From the NCBI GenBank assembly GCA_043751595.1, contig JAYUZR010000035.1, positions 1 to 64,000 on the forward strand: 64,000 nucleotides of DNA. The letters are read 5' to 3'. This DNA comes from JAYUZR01 sp043751595 (GTDB taxonomy: Bacteria; Patescibacteriota; UBA1384; CAILIB01). Under the pieces are notes generated by a model. The model was not told the origin of the DNA. It was given only the letters and a program-made list of their open reading frames with translations, and searched no databases. Shown piece by piece: positions 7,600-16,012 of the stretch (its first letter is position 1; every line of letters starts with the position of its first letter). Made by a program: the position numbers and the translations under genes.

Positions 7600-7977
7600 A
7601 TGGTCCAACTCTTACTCGCCAAGCTGATTGGCCTACAAACTGCGTACGCCATCGTATCAGACCAAGCGATCAAACCAGCATCTTCCAGTGTCGGAACTGG
7701 GGGCCTTTTTGATCTAGGTAGCGATGCTACTGCCACGGTAAACAGTCTTACCTCCAGCGCCGTGGATACTATCGGCCTAGTGGCAGGTGCTTTAGCTATT
7801 ATCTACATCCTTTGGTACGGCATTCAGTATATCCTCTCTGGCGGTGTACCCGATAAAACTAAGGTTGCACGGCAAGGAATCATCAACGGCGTTATCGGTA
7901 TTGTTATCATTACAGCAGCCTATGCCGTAATCCGTTTCGCTGTTGCCATCGGAAATAAGGCTGCATCCGTTATCTAA
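7600..7977 (+). CDS. Two-TM pilin-like protein (T4SS pilin family)
   Basis: 125 residues, with a short hydrophobic N-terminus ending TAYA. The helix AVDTIGLVAGALAIIYILWYGI and the helix GIINGVIGIVIITAAYAVIRFAV flank the loop LSGGVPDKTKVARQ. It closely resembles the 4568 pilin but has no Shine-Dalgarno site; a TATCAT hexamer sits four bases before the ATG. It is the first of three tandem paralogues; the next gene starts five bases after its stop. The group is divergent from pyk. Confidence 0.75.
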   Translation: MVQLLLAKLIGLQTAYAIVSDQAIKPASSSVGTGGLFDLGSDATATVNSLTSSAVDTIGLVAGALAIIYILWYGIQYILSGGVPDKTKVARQGIINGVIGIVIITAAYAVIRFAVAIGNKAASVI

Positions 7978-7982
7978 CCATC

Positions 7983-8417
7983 ATGCTCGCTGCACTCCTT
8001 CCCCTTTACGCAACACTCCAGACGGCCATTATCGAGCATGCCTACGCTACTGACGGCATCATTCCCACTCCGGCTAATCAGAAGCTTAACACTTCAACTG
8101 TTGTAACCAGTAGTGGAAGTGCTTCCGACCAGGTAAACCAACTACTCTTTACCGGAAATGGCGGTACTCCCGGTATCGTTGGACAGGCCCTCACTATCGG
8201 CACCGCTGTCGCCGGCGGCATTGCTGTACTCTACGTAATCTGGGCCGGTGTCCAGTACATTATGGCCGGTGGAAGCCCCGATAAAACCAAGGCAGCCCGA
8301 GCAAGAATCGTTGGTGCCGTTGTTGGTATTGTGCTCATTATGGCCACCTATGCCATTATCCGCTTCGCCATTGCTGCTGGTCGCCTAGTAGATACCGCCA
8401 GTACAAAGGCAAACTAA
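7983..8417 (+). CDS. Two-TM pilin-like protein (T4SS pilin family)
   Basis: 144 residues. A signal-like N-terminus and a spacer of about 45 residues precede helix TIGTAVAGGIAVLYVIWAGVQYI, loop MAGGSPDKTKAARARI and helix VGAVVGIVLIMATYAIIRFAI. The middle gene of the 7.6-9.2 kb pilin operon, separated from the previous stop by five bases. No other motif was seen. Its longer extracellular N-terminal spacer distinguishes it from the 7600 paralogue. Confidence 0.75.
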   Translation: MLAALLPLYATLQTAIIEHAYATDGIIPTPANQKLNTSTVVTSSGSASDQVNQLLFTGNGGTPGIVGQALTIGTAVAGGIAVLYVIWAGVQYIMAGGSPDKTKAARARIVGAVVGIVLIMATYAIIRFAIAAGRLVDTASTKAN

Positions 8418-8432
8418 TAACCCAGGACCGCC

Positions 8433-9179
8433 GTGATCACGGTTAATCAAGTACCAGCGGGCACCTTTAACCTGGTAGACAGACTCAATGCCGCTGGGTC
8501 AAATATTGATATCATTCTGTACGCTGTCTTAGGTGGCGTAGCAGTTATCTTTGTTACCCTCGCAGGAGTTCGCTACATTACCTCAGGTGGAAGTGCCGAT
8601 AAAGCAAAAGTTGCCCGGCAAGGAATTATTAATGCCGTGATCGGTGTCGTGATTGGCATGTCTGCCTTTGCCATTATTCGACTTGCTCGCCTCTCCACCA
8701 CTGTTGGAGCAGACGTTGCCACTGGTAAGTTTGTGGTTACCACCCCTGCCCCCAAGCCCACTAAAGCGCCAAGCGGATCGAACCCCCGTTCAGACGCTAC
8801 GCCAAGTTATTCTGGTGTTGGAACCTACTACCAAGAGGCTCAACGAGTACTCGCGCTATACTCCCTAGTACCTGCCTATACCGACAGCGCCGGCAAGCAT
8901 CCGGCTAAGATGTGCTACCTAGGAGACCCAACCCGCTGCTTAGCAGCAAACGCAGATGATGCCGGAGTAACCAATGGCGCAGCCTTTAACGACCTTGACG
9001 AGTGTATCCACTTTGCGGAAACAAGGAATGATATCTACTCCTGCGTTGATACCGCCGCTAACGGAGGAAATACTAACCACGAAGAATGGATCTGCCGAGC
9101 ATGGGAAGTCGACGCCTTTAATCATTTTCTCGCGACTAACGGTGACATGGATTACCCCGCCTGCCCCTTCAAGGATTAA
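8433..9179 (+). CDS. Pilin-like protein with a cysteine-rich C-terminal extension
   Basis: The N-terminal 90 residues are a standard T4SS-type pilin: helix IILYAVLGGVAVIFVTLAGVRYI, loop SGGSADKAKVARQ, helix IINAVIGVVIGMSAFAIIRLA. Unlike its relatives it continues for about 155 residues. First comes a Pro/Thr/Lys-rich linker, then a globular region with six or more cysteines (KMCYLGDPTRCLA, DECIHFAE, YSCVDTAA, WICRAW, PACPFKD). This looks like a disulfide-bonded surface domain on a pilin scaffold, perhaps a tip or adhesive subunit. Start is GTG 8433, 15 bases after the previous stop. The extension resembles nothing I can name. Confidence 0.68.
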   Translation: MITVNQVPAGTFNLVDRLNAAGSNIDIILYAVLGGVAVIFVTLAGVRYITSGGSADKAKVARQGIINAVIGVVIGMSAFAIIRLARLSTTVGADVATGKFVVTTPAPKPTKAPSGSNPRSDATPSYSGVGTYYQEAQRVLALYSLVPAYTDSAGKHPAKMCYLGDPTRCLAANADDAGVTNGAAFNDLDECIHFAETRNDIYSCVDTAANGGNTNHEEWICRAWEVDAFNHFLATNGDMDYPACPFKD

Positions 9180-9218
9180 TACCTGTCCGTTTCGTTGGTT
9201 TCAGGCTACGATCTTGCT

Positions 9219-10562
9219 ATGACGATTCGATCATACATCGCGATTGCGGTTGCAAATGTAAGCCGAGCAGGTCTATTACTACTAGGTAGAAATGCCACTA
9301 CTCTCCCCGGCCTACTAGCAGAGAAAATAGCGCCCAATTTGTATCCATACCTTTTAGAACAAATACCTAAGGGAGTGGTATTTATTACCGGAACAAATGG
9401 AAAAACCACCACCACAGCCATGGCTCGGCATCTCCTTGCTGAGCAATTTACCATTATTAGCAATGTAGGTGGATCTAATCTTATCCGGGGGCACTTAACC
9501 GCCCTAGTAGCTAATTATTCGATTATACAGGGGTTCAAGGATAACACTCTCGCCCTACTAGAAACCGACGAGCTATTTGTGGCCGAGGCTATTAATTTAG
9601 GGGCACGCCCTACCGCCATTGCAGTACTTAATCTTTTTAGAGACCAGCTGGATAGATTTGGGGAGATCGATAGTATTACCCGCAAATGGGAAAAGGCCCT
9701 AGCCAAATCTCCAGGTACTCGCCTATTGATAAATAGTAACGACCCTAGGCTAGCCGCCCTTGGTAAGAAGTATTCGGAAAGAACAGAATACTTTGGACTC
9801 GATGCTCCTGCCCTACTTTTACCCAAGCCATCTTCCATGGCAGATACTGGAGACTTGTCCGTAGAGTATTCAGGATACTATGTATCGCACATGGGCAATT
9901 ACAAAGGTGAGCCAGAAAAAACTACCGCCTTAACGTCTGCCAATTGGGGAGAGGAGCACTGGAAGATAACTTTGCAGGTGGATACTGAAACCATTCAGGC
10001 TAGTCTTCAGACACCCGGCCGGTATAATCTCTTTAATGCAGTTGCAGCCTTAGCTATCGCTAAAGAGTTGATGGTCGATACCTATAGCGTAGCCAACAGA
10101 TTAGAATCATTCACTCCAGCCTTTTCACGTTTCGAAAAGGTATACATCGATGGTAAACCTATATGGTTAGTACTTGTTAAAAACCCTGTCGCCCTTAGTG
10201 AGACCTTGGCCACTATCCAGGAAATGGTGGGTGGCTCTACCTACAACATTATTCTCGGCAGCAACGATAATATTGCCGACGGCAAGGATGTATCGTGGTA
10301 TTTTGACGCTGATATTTCTAGCCTTTCTGGCAACCCGCCGGCTAATTGCATGTGCTTTGGCACACGAGCACGGGATATGCGCCTCAGACTAAGCTACGGA
10401 CTAGAGCAAGAAGTATCCCTGATCAACCTGGACGAAGTAGCAAAAGCTATTGGCGGCTTGAGTGGCGAGACTTTTATTCTTACCACCTATACTGCCACAC
10501 TAGAACTAAGAGAAACGCTTACCTCTCAAGGGCATATAAAGAAGTGGAGTACCCATGCATAA
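9219..10562 (+). CDS. murT: Lipid II isoglutaminyl synthase, Mur ligase-like subunit MurT
   Basis: With GatD it amidates the D-glutamate of lipid II to D-isoglutamine. The sequence has the Mur ligase ATP site ITGTNGKTTTTA (Lys about 62), the middle-domain pattern and a C-terminal MurT domain (SRFEKVYIDGKPIWLVLVKNPVALSETL). ATG 9219 is preceded at exactly six bases by TACGAT, which fixes the start. It overlaps gatD by eight bases. The four cysteines of the zinc ribbon inserted in the middle domain of Staphylococcus MurT are missing: the matching region reads MADTGDLSVEYSGYYVSHMGNYKG. Apart from this the family assignment is firm. Confidence 0.9.
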   Translation: MTIRSYIAIAVANVSRAGLLLLGRNATTLPGLLAEKIAPNLYPYLLEQIPKGVVFITGTNGKTTTTAMARHLLAEQFTIISNVGGSNLIRGHLTALVANYSIIQGFKDNTLALLETDELFVAEAINLGARPTAIAVLNLFRDQLDRFGEIDSITRKWEKALAKSPGTRLLINSNDPRLAALGKKYSERTEYFGLDAPALLLPKPSSMADTGDLSVEYSGYYVSHMGNYKGEPEKTTALTSANWGEEHWKITLQVDTETIQASLQTPGRYNLFNAVAALAIAKELMVDTYSVANRLESFTPAFSRFEKVYIDGKPIWLVLVKNPVALSETLATIQEMVGGSTYNIILGSNDNIADGKDVSWYFDADISSLSGNPPANCMCFGTRARDMRLRLSYGLEQEVSLINLDEVAKAIGGLSGETFILTTYTATLELRETLTSQGHIKKWSTHA

Positions 10563-11319
10563 GCTACCCCCCCTTACTATTGTCCACCTCTACCCGGAGC
10601 TTATGAACACCTATGGGGACACTGGGAATATTGCCGCGCTCGAACGGTACGCCAAGCTAGCAGGTAGCGACGTAACGGTTATCGGGTATGCACCTGGTGA
10701 TGCTGTCCCGAGCTCTGGGGATATCTACTTCTTTGGTGGTGGGCAAGATGCTGCACAGGGCGTGGTAGGCTCAGACCTTGAGCGCTTACAACCGGTAGTT
10801 GATCGCATTCGAGAGAAGCAAATCCCCCTACTAGCCATCTGCGGAGGCTACCAGCTGCTTGGATCTGCCTACCTCCCATTTGATGCCGATCCGATTAAAG
10901 GCCTTTCCCTGTTCCCGGTAACTACTCGTGCGTCAAACGATAGGATGATCGGAAACTGCATTCTTACCGCTAATCCGGCCCTAGCATTAGAAGATCCATC
11001 GACCATCGTTGGCTTCGAGAACCACAGCGGAAAGACCGAGTACATCGACCATCGTATAAATCCATTAGGCACCGTGGTGGTGGGTAGCGGCAATAACGGT
11101 GCGGACAAGACCGAGGGGTGTGTAGTAGACAACGCCATTGGCTGCTACTTACATGGGCCCCTCCTCCCTAAAAACCCCCATATTACAAAATGGCTCCTTG
11201 GGCACTGGCTTAGGCAGGCAGGAGAAGATGCTACATTGTTAAATACCGTAAACAATAGTATTGCCCTAGAGGCCCACCGCTACATTGTAGAGCGGTATGC
11301 TCCAACGCTTGCGGCTTGA
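10555..11319 (+). CDS. gatD: Lipid II isoglutaminyl synthase, glutamine amidotransferase subunit GatD
   Basis: A class I glutamine amidotransferase of the CobB/CobQ type that supplies ammonia to MurT. It has the opening strand IVHLYPELMNTYGDTGN, the nucleophile elbow LLAICGGYQLLG (Cys96) and the catalytic His in CYLHGPLLPKNP near the C-terminus. Length 254 is normal. The ATG lies inside the end of murT, so the two subunits are coupled. The 3' end overlaps the convergent DJ-1-like gene by 40 bases. Confidence 0.92.
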   Translation: MHKLPPLTIVHLYPELMNTYGDTGNIAALERYAKLAGSDVTVIGYAPGDAVPSSGDIYFFGGGQDAAQGVVGSDLERLQPVVDRIREKQIPLLAICGGYQLLGSAYLPFDADPIKGLSLFPVTTRASNDRMIGNCILTANPALALEDPSTIVGFENHSGKTEYIDHRINPLGTVVVGSGNNGADKTEGCVVDNAIGCYLHGPLLPKNPHITKWLLGHWLRQAGEDATLLNTVNNSIALEAHRYIVERYAPTLAA

Positions 11320-11795
11320 TCGGCAAGCATATAACCTCCCCTAGGCTGTTCACTAAGAAGCATTACCGCCTCGTCGATAAATTGGCCGAGGCCCTGACCT
11401 TGCTCTCTAACCATTACCGCCGGCGATAGGACGTTACTTTCGTGTAGTGCCTCCACTGCCGCGCCCGAAGCAAAGAGAGCAATCCCCGCCTGATGAAAGG
11501 ACCAGATTAGACTACGTGCTCTTGCGCTTTGTTTAATAGCATCAACTCCCATTTTCCCATCTGGGACAACGAGTGCATCGAAATCGGTAACGGTGATGGA
11601 ATCGATCGGTAGATCGATAAGGACATCTCTCCCCCTGGCTGCGCCATCGGTAGTTTCAACCGTTAAGTACTGATGAGGACTGGTTGTATATGTCATGGCG
11701 CCTTCGCATTCAAATTGAGTACTAAGTGACTCAAGCTCAGGCTGGTTAGTGCCATCAGCCACTAAAATGAGCAGTTTCTTTCCGAGTAGTTTCAT
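11280..11795 (-). CDS. DJ-1/PfpI-like protein without the usual catalytic cysteine
   Basis: About 171 residues with the DJ-1/PfpI Rossmann-like fold pattern: KKLLILVADGTNQPELES (elongated first strand and the acidic residue), a middle DFDALVVPDGKMGVD, and the elbow IALFASGAAVEAL. In active members the elbow reads I-C-H-G; here Cys and His are replaced by Ala and Ser, so protease, glyoxalase or chaperone chemistry through Cys is unlikely. I start at ATG 11795, which overlaps the last 40 bases of the signal peptidase gene upstream; the open frame extends further but without homology. Confidence 0.65.
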   Translation of the reverse strand: MKLLGKKLLILVADGTNQPELESLSTQFECEGAMTYTTSPHQYLTVETTDGAARGRDVLIDLPIDSITVTDFDALVVPDGKMGVDAIKQSARARSLIWSFHQAGIALFASGAAVEALHESNVLSPAVMVREQGQGLGQFIDEAVMLLSEQPRGGYMLADQAASVGAYRSTM

Positions 11796-12273
11796 TGGGT
11801 TCTTTCTTAGTGAGATGATAAACGAATAGCCCGAGAGTAAGGGTTGAGGTGGTTGCAAAAACAAGGAAGCCAATCCGTGATTGTTGGATATACGCCCCCG
11901 CCCCTACCCCCGGGATACAAACCACAACTTTTCCTAGTACCGCGCCGGGTGTAAGAATCCAGGGATCGCCATTGGGATTGTGATCGCCTTTACTTACGAT
12001 GGCCTGCGCTGGAAATACTCCGGAGATTGCCGATATACGGTGAGTTACTATCTGGCGCTGAGGAGTAGGTGCAATAAAGGTGATAACATCACCCACCTTA
12101 AGCTGGCTCTGAATTACTGCTTGCCTTGCTAAAACCAGTGAAGTAACGGGACACCTTGGTGCCATACTATTACTAACGAGAGCATACGTTCTGAAGCCAG
12201 CCACCCTTAATAAGGTGCCGAGAAAAAGAAACACCATAAAGACAGCCCCGACGAAAAGATTGCGGCGAAACAT
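11755..12273 (-). CDS. Signal peptidase I of the SipW/Sec11 (Ser-His) type
   Basis: A 172-residue membrane protease with an N-terminal anchor, the nucleophile in VSNSMAPR (Ser36), and a His in IVTHRI (about residue 78) where bacterial type I enzymes have Lys. GDHNPNGDP follows as the conserved box, and a second membrane helix lies near the C-terminus. The Ser-His arrangement is that of SipW in Bacillus and of archaeal/ER enzymes. It lies six bases after a TasA/camelysin-like gene, the usual client of SipW, so cleavage of that protein is the likely job. Confidence 0.82.
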   Translation of the reverse strand: MFRRNLFVGAVFMVFLFLGTLLRVAGFRTYALVSNSMAPRCPVTSLVLARQAVIQSQLKVGDVITFIAPTPQRQIVTHRISAISGVFPAQAIVSKGDHNPNGDPWILTPGAVLGKVVVCIPGVGAGAYIQQSRIGFLVFATTSTLTLGLFVYHLTKKEPNETTRKETAHFSG

Positions 12274-12278
12274 AGTAG

Positions 12279-12854
12279 CTACGAAGTACTTTGAACTCCG
12301 GTAAACAGCAGGCTGTACTGAGCACTCGCCGATTGCTGACTATACTGCGGAACGAGACGGGTGCGCATCTTGAAGCGCTGCGCCTTATTAGCTAGTACAA
12401 CTGGACCCATACTTAGGGGCTGAGTAATAAGATCGCTCAGCGTAGAGCGTACCGAGGGGCCCTGTGTTACGCCATCGGAATCGACAGGGATAAACTCTAC
12501 TTCTACATCGTCCATCAACTCTTGAGAGCTAGCCCCTGGCGGCGTAACAACCTGGGCCACAAGAGAAAGAGGAACACCATCTGCTCCTACGTTTTTAAGT
12601 AGGAAAAAGTGCTCGTCTGTGGCGCCAGGATTAAGCTGCATAGCAAAACCAGCCCGAGCATCGGCATAGACCGTTGAGCTTCCGTTTTGAGAATTGCTAA
12701 TCTGGAGATCTGCCGTACCGGTAAGAATGGCGTTATCGGTGAGGGTGGCAGTATCACTAAAAAGTGCAAAGCTACGATCGCTAAGAATACCAACCCAAAT
12801 AAGTAGAACGATAGCCACAGCAAGTGGCCGCTGTATTTTTGACCAAGTGACCAT
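12279..12854 (-). CDS. TasA/camelysin-like secreted protein, probable SipW client
   Basis: A 191-residue exported protein. After the hydrophobic N-terminus the sequence FALFSDTATLTDNAILTGTADLQI closely follows the SipW-dependent leader and first strand of TasA/CalY proteins (FSDT...N.F..GTLDL). The rest is rich in beta-strand patterns: FFLLKNVGADGVPLSLVAQ then a C-terminal sheet. TasA-family proteins form surface fibres in Bacillus biofilms; whether this one polymerises is unknown. It shares a strand and a six-base gap with the SipW-type peptidase gene. Confidence 0.7.
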   Translation of the reverse strand: MVTWSKIQRPLAVAIVLLIWVGILSDRSFALFSDTATLTDNAILTGTADLQISNSQNGSSTVYADARAGFAMQLNPGATDEHFFLLKNVGADGVPLSLVAQVVTPPGASSQELMDDVEVEFIPVDSDGVTQGPSVRSTLSDLITQPLSMGPVVLANKAQRFKMRTRLVPQYSQQSASAQYSLLFTGVQSTS

Positions 12855-12960
12855 AGGTGGGCGTTAGGAATAAATACCGCAGCCCCAATGCCGGCTATTG
12901 GCGCTGCAGAGAAACCTTAGCTACCAATCCTGACAAACCTATGACAACTTTATGACAGAA

Positions 12961-13848
12961 TCATGTACGGAGAATAAATCCAGTCTGTAAGCCTACTTTT
13001 CGAGACTCTTCTTCAAGTTCAACGCTGAGTAATGAAATAGGAGTCCCCTCTGGAAGCTGGTCTTGAAGTACTCTTTTCACGCTCCCCGGATATAGTTGAG
13101 TAGCATAAAAGTTTAGAAGGATCTTTGGCACCTTACCCTTAGCGCTGACAGCAACTACTGCACGCAATAATTCACTTAAACCTTGTTCCAGACGCCAGAT
13201 CTCACCCTTAGTGCCTCGTCCAAATACTGGAGGATCGAGCAAAATAATATCGTAGGTAGAGCCGCGACGCTCTTCACGAGCCAAAAACTTCATTGCATCT
13301 TCTACAATCCAGCGAACAGGTAGGTCTTTACCGGATAACTCACTATTGCGACGAGCTGCAGCAATGGCAGGCTTAGAAGCATCCACATGAACAACTTCAG
13401 CACCAGCCTGTGCAGCTACAATACTTGCCGCTCCGGTATACCCAAATAAATTAAGTACACGAGGCTTCTTTACCCCCTGACTAATCAGCGTAGTCAACTC
13501 ATCACGAAGCCAGCACCAGTTTTCGTATTGCTCAGGGAAGTAGCCGAGATGCCGAAAAGGAGTAGGGCGTGCATGCACCACCAGCTTTACCTCTGGGTAC
13601 GAAACATTCCAGCCTTCAAGAAGCGCTTGGTCTTCTAAGATCCAGGGCTGTTCTTTATCGCCAAGATACCTGGCTTGTGCACCCTGCCACTGCGCCTTGT
13701 AAGAATCGGTAATTGGCCAAAGTACGTTAGGATCGGGTCTTCGTACTGTTATAGTGCCGACACGCTCAAGACGCTCTCCGTTTCCGGTATCGAGTAATGT
13801 ATATGAAGGAGAGCCGTGAATAAGTTGTACGTCGCAGGCGCCTGACAT
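12961..13848 (-). CDS. Class I SAM-dependent methyltransferase, RlmI/RlmK-like
   Basis: The catalytic domain has motif I VLNLFGYTGAASIVAAQAGAEVVHVDAS, the acidic turn DASKPA, WIVEDAMKFL, and motif IV DIILLDPPVFGRGTKGE (DPP for base recognition). This fits COG1092-type 23S rRNA cytosine-5 methyltransferases, without an obvious PUA domain. I place the start at ATG 13848 (295 residues), not the longer frame from 13929, because TATACT lies exactly six bases upstream and homology starts there (LLDTGNGERLERVG). Exact target base not decided. Confidence 0.78.
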   Translation of the reverse strand: MSGACDVQLIHGSPSYTLLDTGNGERLERVGTITVRRPDPNVLWPITDSYKAQWQGAQARYLGDKEQPWILEDQALLEGWNVSYPEVKLVVHARPTPFRHLGYFPEQYENWCWLRDELTTLISQGVKKPRVLNLFGYTGAASIVAAQAGAEVVHVDASKPAIAAARRNSELSGKDLPVRWIVEDAMKFLAREERRGSTYDIILLDPPVFGRGTKGEIWRLEQGLSELLRAVVAVSAKGKVPKILLNFYATQLYPGSVKRVLQDQLPEGTPISLLSVELEEESRKVGLQTGFILRT

Positions 13849-14021
13849 AAGAGGAGTATAATCTAAAAAGAACTGGTGTACCCAAGGTGGATCCCAGAAT
13901 ACGGGCGGACTATACCATCTTCGGGCCAAACAGGCTATGCAACTAATTAACAGCTTTGAATAGTGCGCTATCTGAGATTTCCGCTAAACTAAGCGAACCT
14001 ACCAAGTAAATAACTCTGAGT

Positions 14022-15101
14022 ATGCGTACGATTGGCGTTCTCAATAGTGGTGGCGATGCCGCCGGACTCAATACGGTAATTGCTGCTCTCGTAACCACTG
14101 GTGCGCCACTTGGGTATCGCTTCCTCGGATTCGAAAAGGGCTGGGAGGGCATTCTTGATCCCGTCATGTATCAAGAACTCACTCCTCAAAGCGTAAAAAG
14201 AATTGCTCACCTAGGTGGCACCATCCTTCGTACTGCTAATAAGGGTCGTTTTGCTGGTAAATCTGGTGGACCAAACCAGGTTAACAGCATCCCTGAAGAA
14301 ATCCTCGATATGGCCGTCCGCAATCTTAAGGCACTCGATGTCGAAGGCCTCATTGTTATCGGTGGCGATGGCACCTTAAGTGCTGCTATGCAGCTTTCAG
14401 AGCATGGCGTTCGTATTATCGGTGTTCCAAAAACTATCGATAACGATCTCCCTTCCACCGATCAAACCTTTGGCTTTAGCACTGCTGTACAGGTTGCTGT
14501 AGATGCCATCGATCGCCTACACACCACAGCCGAAAGCCACGAGCGTGTCATTTTTGTAGAATGCATGGGTCGCTTTGCTGGCTGGATTGCACTCTACGCA
14601 GCCCTGGCTGGTGGGGCTGATTGCGTCATTGTTCCGGAAGTCTCTTGTAGTAGCGAAGAAATCCTAACGTTCCTGCGTAAGCGCCGAAATGAAGGATACC
14701 ATCATAGTATCGTAGTCGTTGCCGAAGGCGTTGCCCTAGAAGACGGCGAACACGTTGGCCGCGATACAGGCACTCCAGAACTTACCCTCGGTGGTATTTC
14801 TGAGCAAATAATGCAAACCATAAATAAAATGGCTCCTGGAGAGTTTGAGATGCGCAATACCGTGCTTGGCCACACCCAGCGCGGAGGCACCCCCAACGCA
14901 GAAGACCGTATTCTTGCCAAAAAGTATGCCGTTGCCGCTATGCATGCGTATCACAACGGAGAAAGCGGCCAGATGGTTGCGCTTCGCGGAAAAGATATTA
15001 TTCTGCAGCCCATTTCCGATGCTGGCGGGCCTCTCCGCGGGGTTACCCCAGATTGCATCGAATACCAAACTGCACGGGCACTCGGCATTGTTATTAGGTA
15101 G
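14022..15101 (+). CDS. pfkA: 6-phosphofructokinase (group III type)
   Basis: This enzyme phosphorylates fructose 6-phosphate in glycolysis. It has GVLNSGGDAAGLN, IGGDGTLSA (Gly117 at the position that selects ATP), PKTIDNDLPSTDQTFGF (Lys137 where E. coli enzyme has Gly), MGRFAGWIAL and LGHTQRGGTP. In the family, Asp plus Lys at these two sites marks PPi enzymes and Gly plus Gly the classical ATP enzymes. The Gly/Lys pair seen here is known from ATP-using group III enzymes of actinobacteria, so ATP is the more likely donor. Length 359 is normal. Confidence 0.9.
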   Translation: MRTIGVLNSGGDAAGLNTVIAALVTTGAPLGYRFLGFEKGWEGILDPVMYQELTPQSVKRIAHLGGTILRTANKGRFAGKSGGPNQVNSIPEEILDMAVRNLKALDVEGLIVIGGDGTLSAAMQLSEHGVRIIGVPKTIDNDLPSTDQTFGFSTAVQVAVDAIDRLHTTAESHERVIFVECMGRFAGWIALYAALAGGADCVIVPEVSCSSEEILTFLRKRRNEGYHHSIVVVAEGVALEDGEHVGRDTGTPELTLGGISEQIMQTINKMAPGEFEMRNTVLGHTQRGGTPNAEDRILAKKYAVAAMHAYHNGESGQMVALRGKDIILQPISDAGGPLRGVTPDCIEYQTARALGIVIR

Positions 15102-15109
15102 TAGTCACC

Positions 15110-15141
15110 AAAAAAAAGACCACCCGAGGGTGGTCCTTTTC
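15110..15141. terminator. Bidirectional terminator between pfkA and the prohibitin-like gene
   Basis: The stem GACCACCC / GGGTGGTC is flanked by seven A on one side and TTTT on the other, between two convergent genes. Confidence 0.85.
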
Positions 15142-15152
15142 GTTTACCAAGC

Positions 15153-15944
15153 TTAGTTTGAAGTAGGAATACCAAATACTGTCTGAGCTCCCATATACTG
15201 AGGAAGCTTACCATCCCATTTCTCAATTGCCTTTAGCTGTGCCTCCACCTTACGAAGCTCAATTAGCTCTGGGGAAACATTTTCACGTTGAATCCTTAGA
15301 CCTTCGGCTTCTGCACGAGCCTTGGTAAGCGCCTGCTCGGACTCAATCTTTACCTTAGTTAATTCTTGCTCTGCACGAAGTGCTTCTTGCTGAACCACCT
15401 GCTTGGACTCAATTGCCTTGTTAAACTCGGCTGAAAAGCGGAAATCGACCAATGATAGATCATCCACCTCGATACCGAATGTCTTTAATCGATCCTGTAA
15501 GCGGCCCTGGGCCAACTGCTTAACTTCGGCCCGCTTAGTGATTAAATCTTGCGCATTAAACTGAGCGGTAGTTGATTTAAAAGATTCTTGAATCGCTTGA
15601 TCAATTACTCGATCTTTATAGTCTCGGCCAACGGTCTGATAAATCTCGGAGATTCTTCCCCGTTCCAGACGATAATTTACTGCAAGGGTAGCGTTCACCT
15701 CTTGTAAATCGCTACTAGCAGCACCAGCAACAACCTGATCCTTTTGAATCCGTGTATCAAAAATAACTACCGACTGAAAAGGCTTAGGGAAAATAATCGC
15801 CAACCCGGGCTGCAGCTCCCTGCCAGTTACGCGGCCAAACTGAGTAACTACTCCAATTTTTCCAGCGTCGATACTAACAAAGCCGGTTAAGAGCCAAAGA
15901 ATAGCAGCTACCGGAAGGCCTATGGCGAGAATACGTTTATCCAT
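15153..15944 (-). CDS. Prohibitin/SPFH (Band 7) domain membrane protein
   Basis: 263 residues: an N-terminal membrane helix (ILAIGLPVAAILWLLTGFVSI), then an SPFH domain (GKIGVVTQFGRVTGRELQPGLAIIFPKPFQ...) and a long charged coiled coil with QQEALRAEQELTKVKIESEQALTKA. The pattern follows prohibitin/HflK-type proteins that form membrane rings. The start is ATG 15944, six bases after TAATAC; the track-like earlier Met at 15950 would precede the transcript. No FtsH partner is in the window. Confidence 0.85.
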   Translation of the reverse strand: MDKRILAIGLPVAAILWLLTGFVSIDAGKIGVVTQFGRVTGRELQPGLAIIFPKPFQSVVIFDTRIQKDQVVAGAASSDLQEVNATLAVNYRLERGRISEIYQTVGRDYKDRVIDQAIQESFKSTTAQFNAQDLITKRAEVKQLAQGRLQDRLKTFGIEVDDLSLVDFRFSAEFNKAIESKQVVQQEALRAEQELTKVKIESEQALTKARAEAEGLRIQRENVSPELIELRKVEAQLKAIEKWDGKLPQYMGAQTVFGIPTSN

Positions 15945-16012
15945 AACCAAGTATTACGAATGAAAGCATGAAGATAGTACCAGATTTTCCATGATGTATA
16001 AGGTCGATGTTG

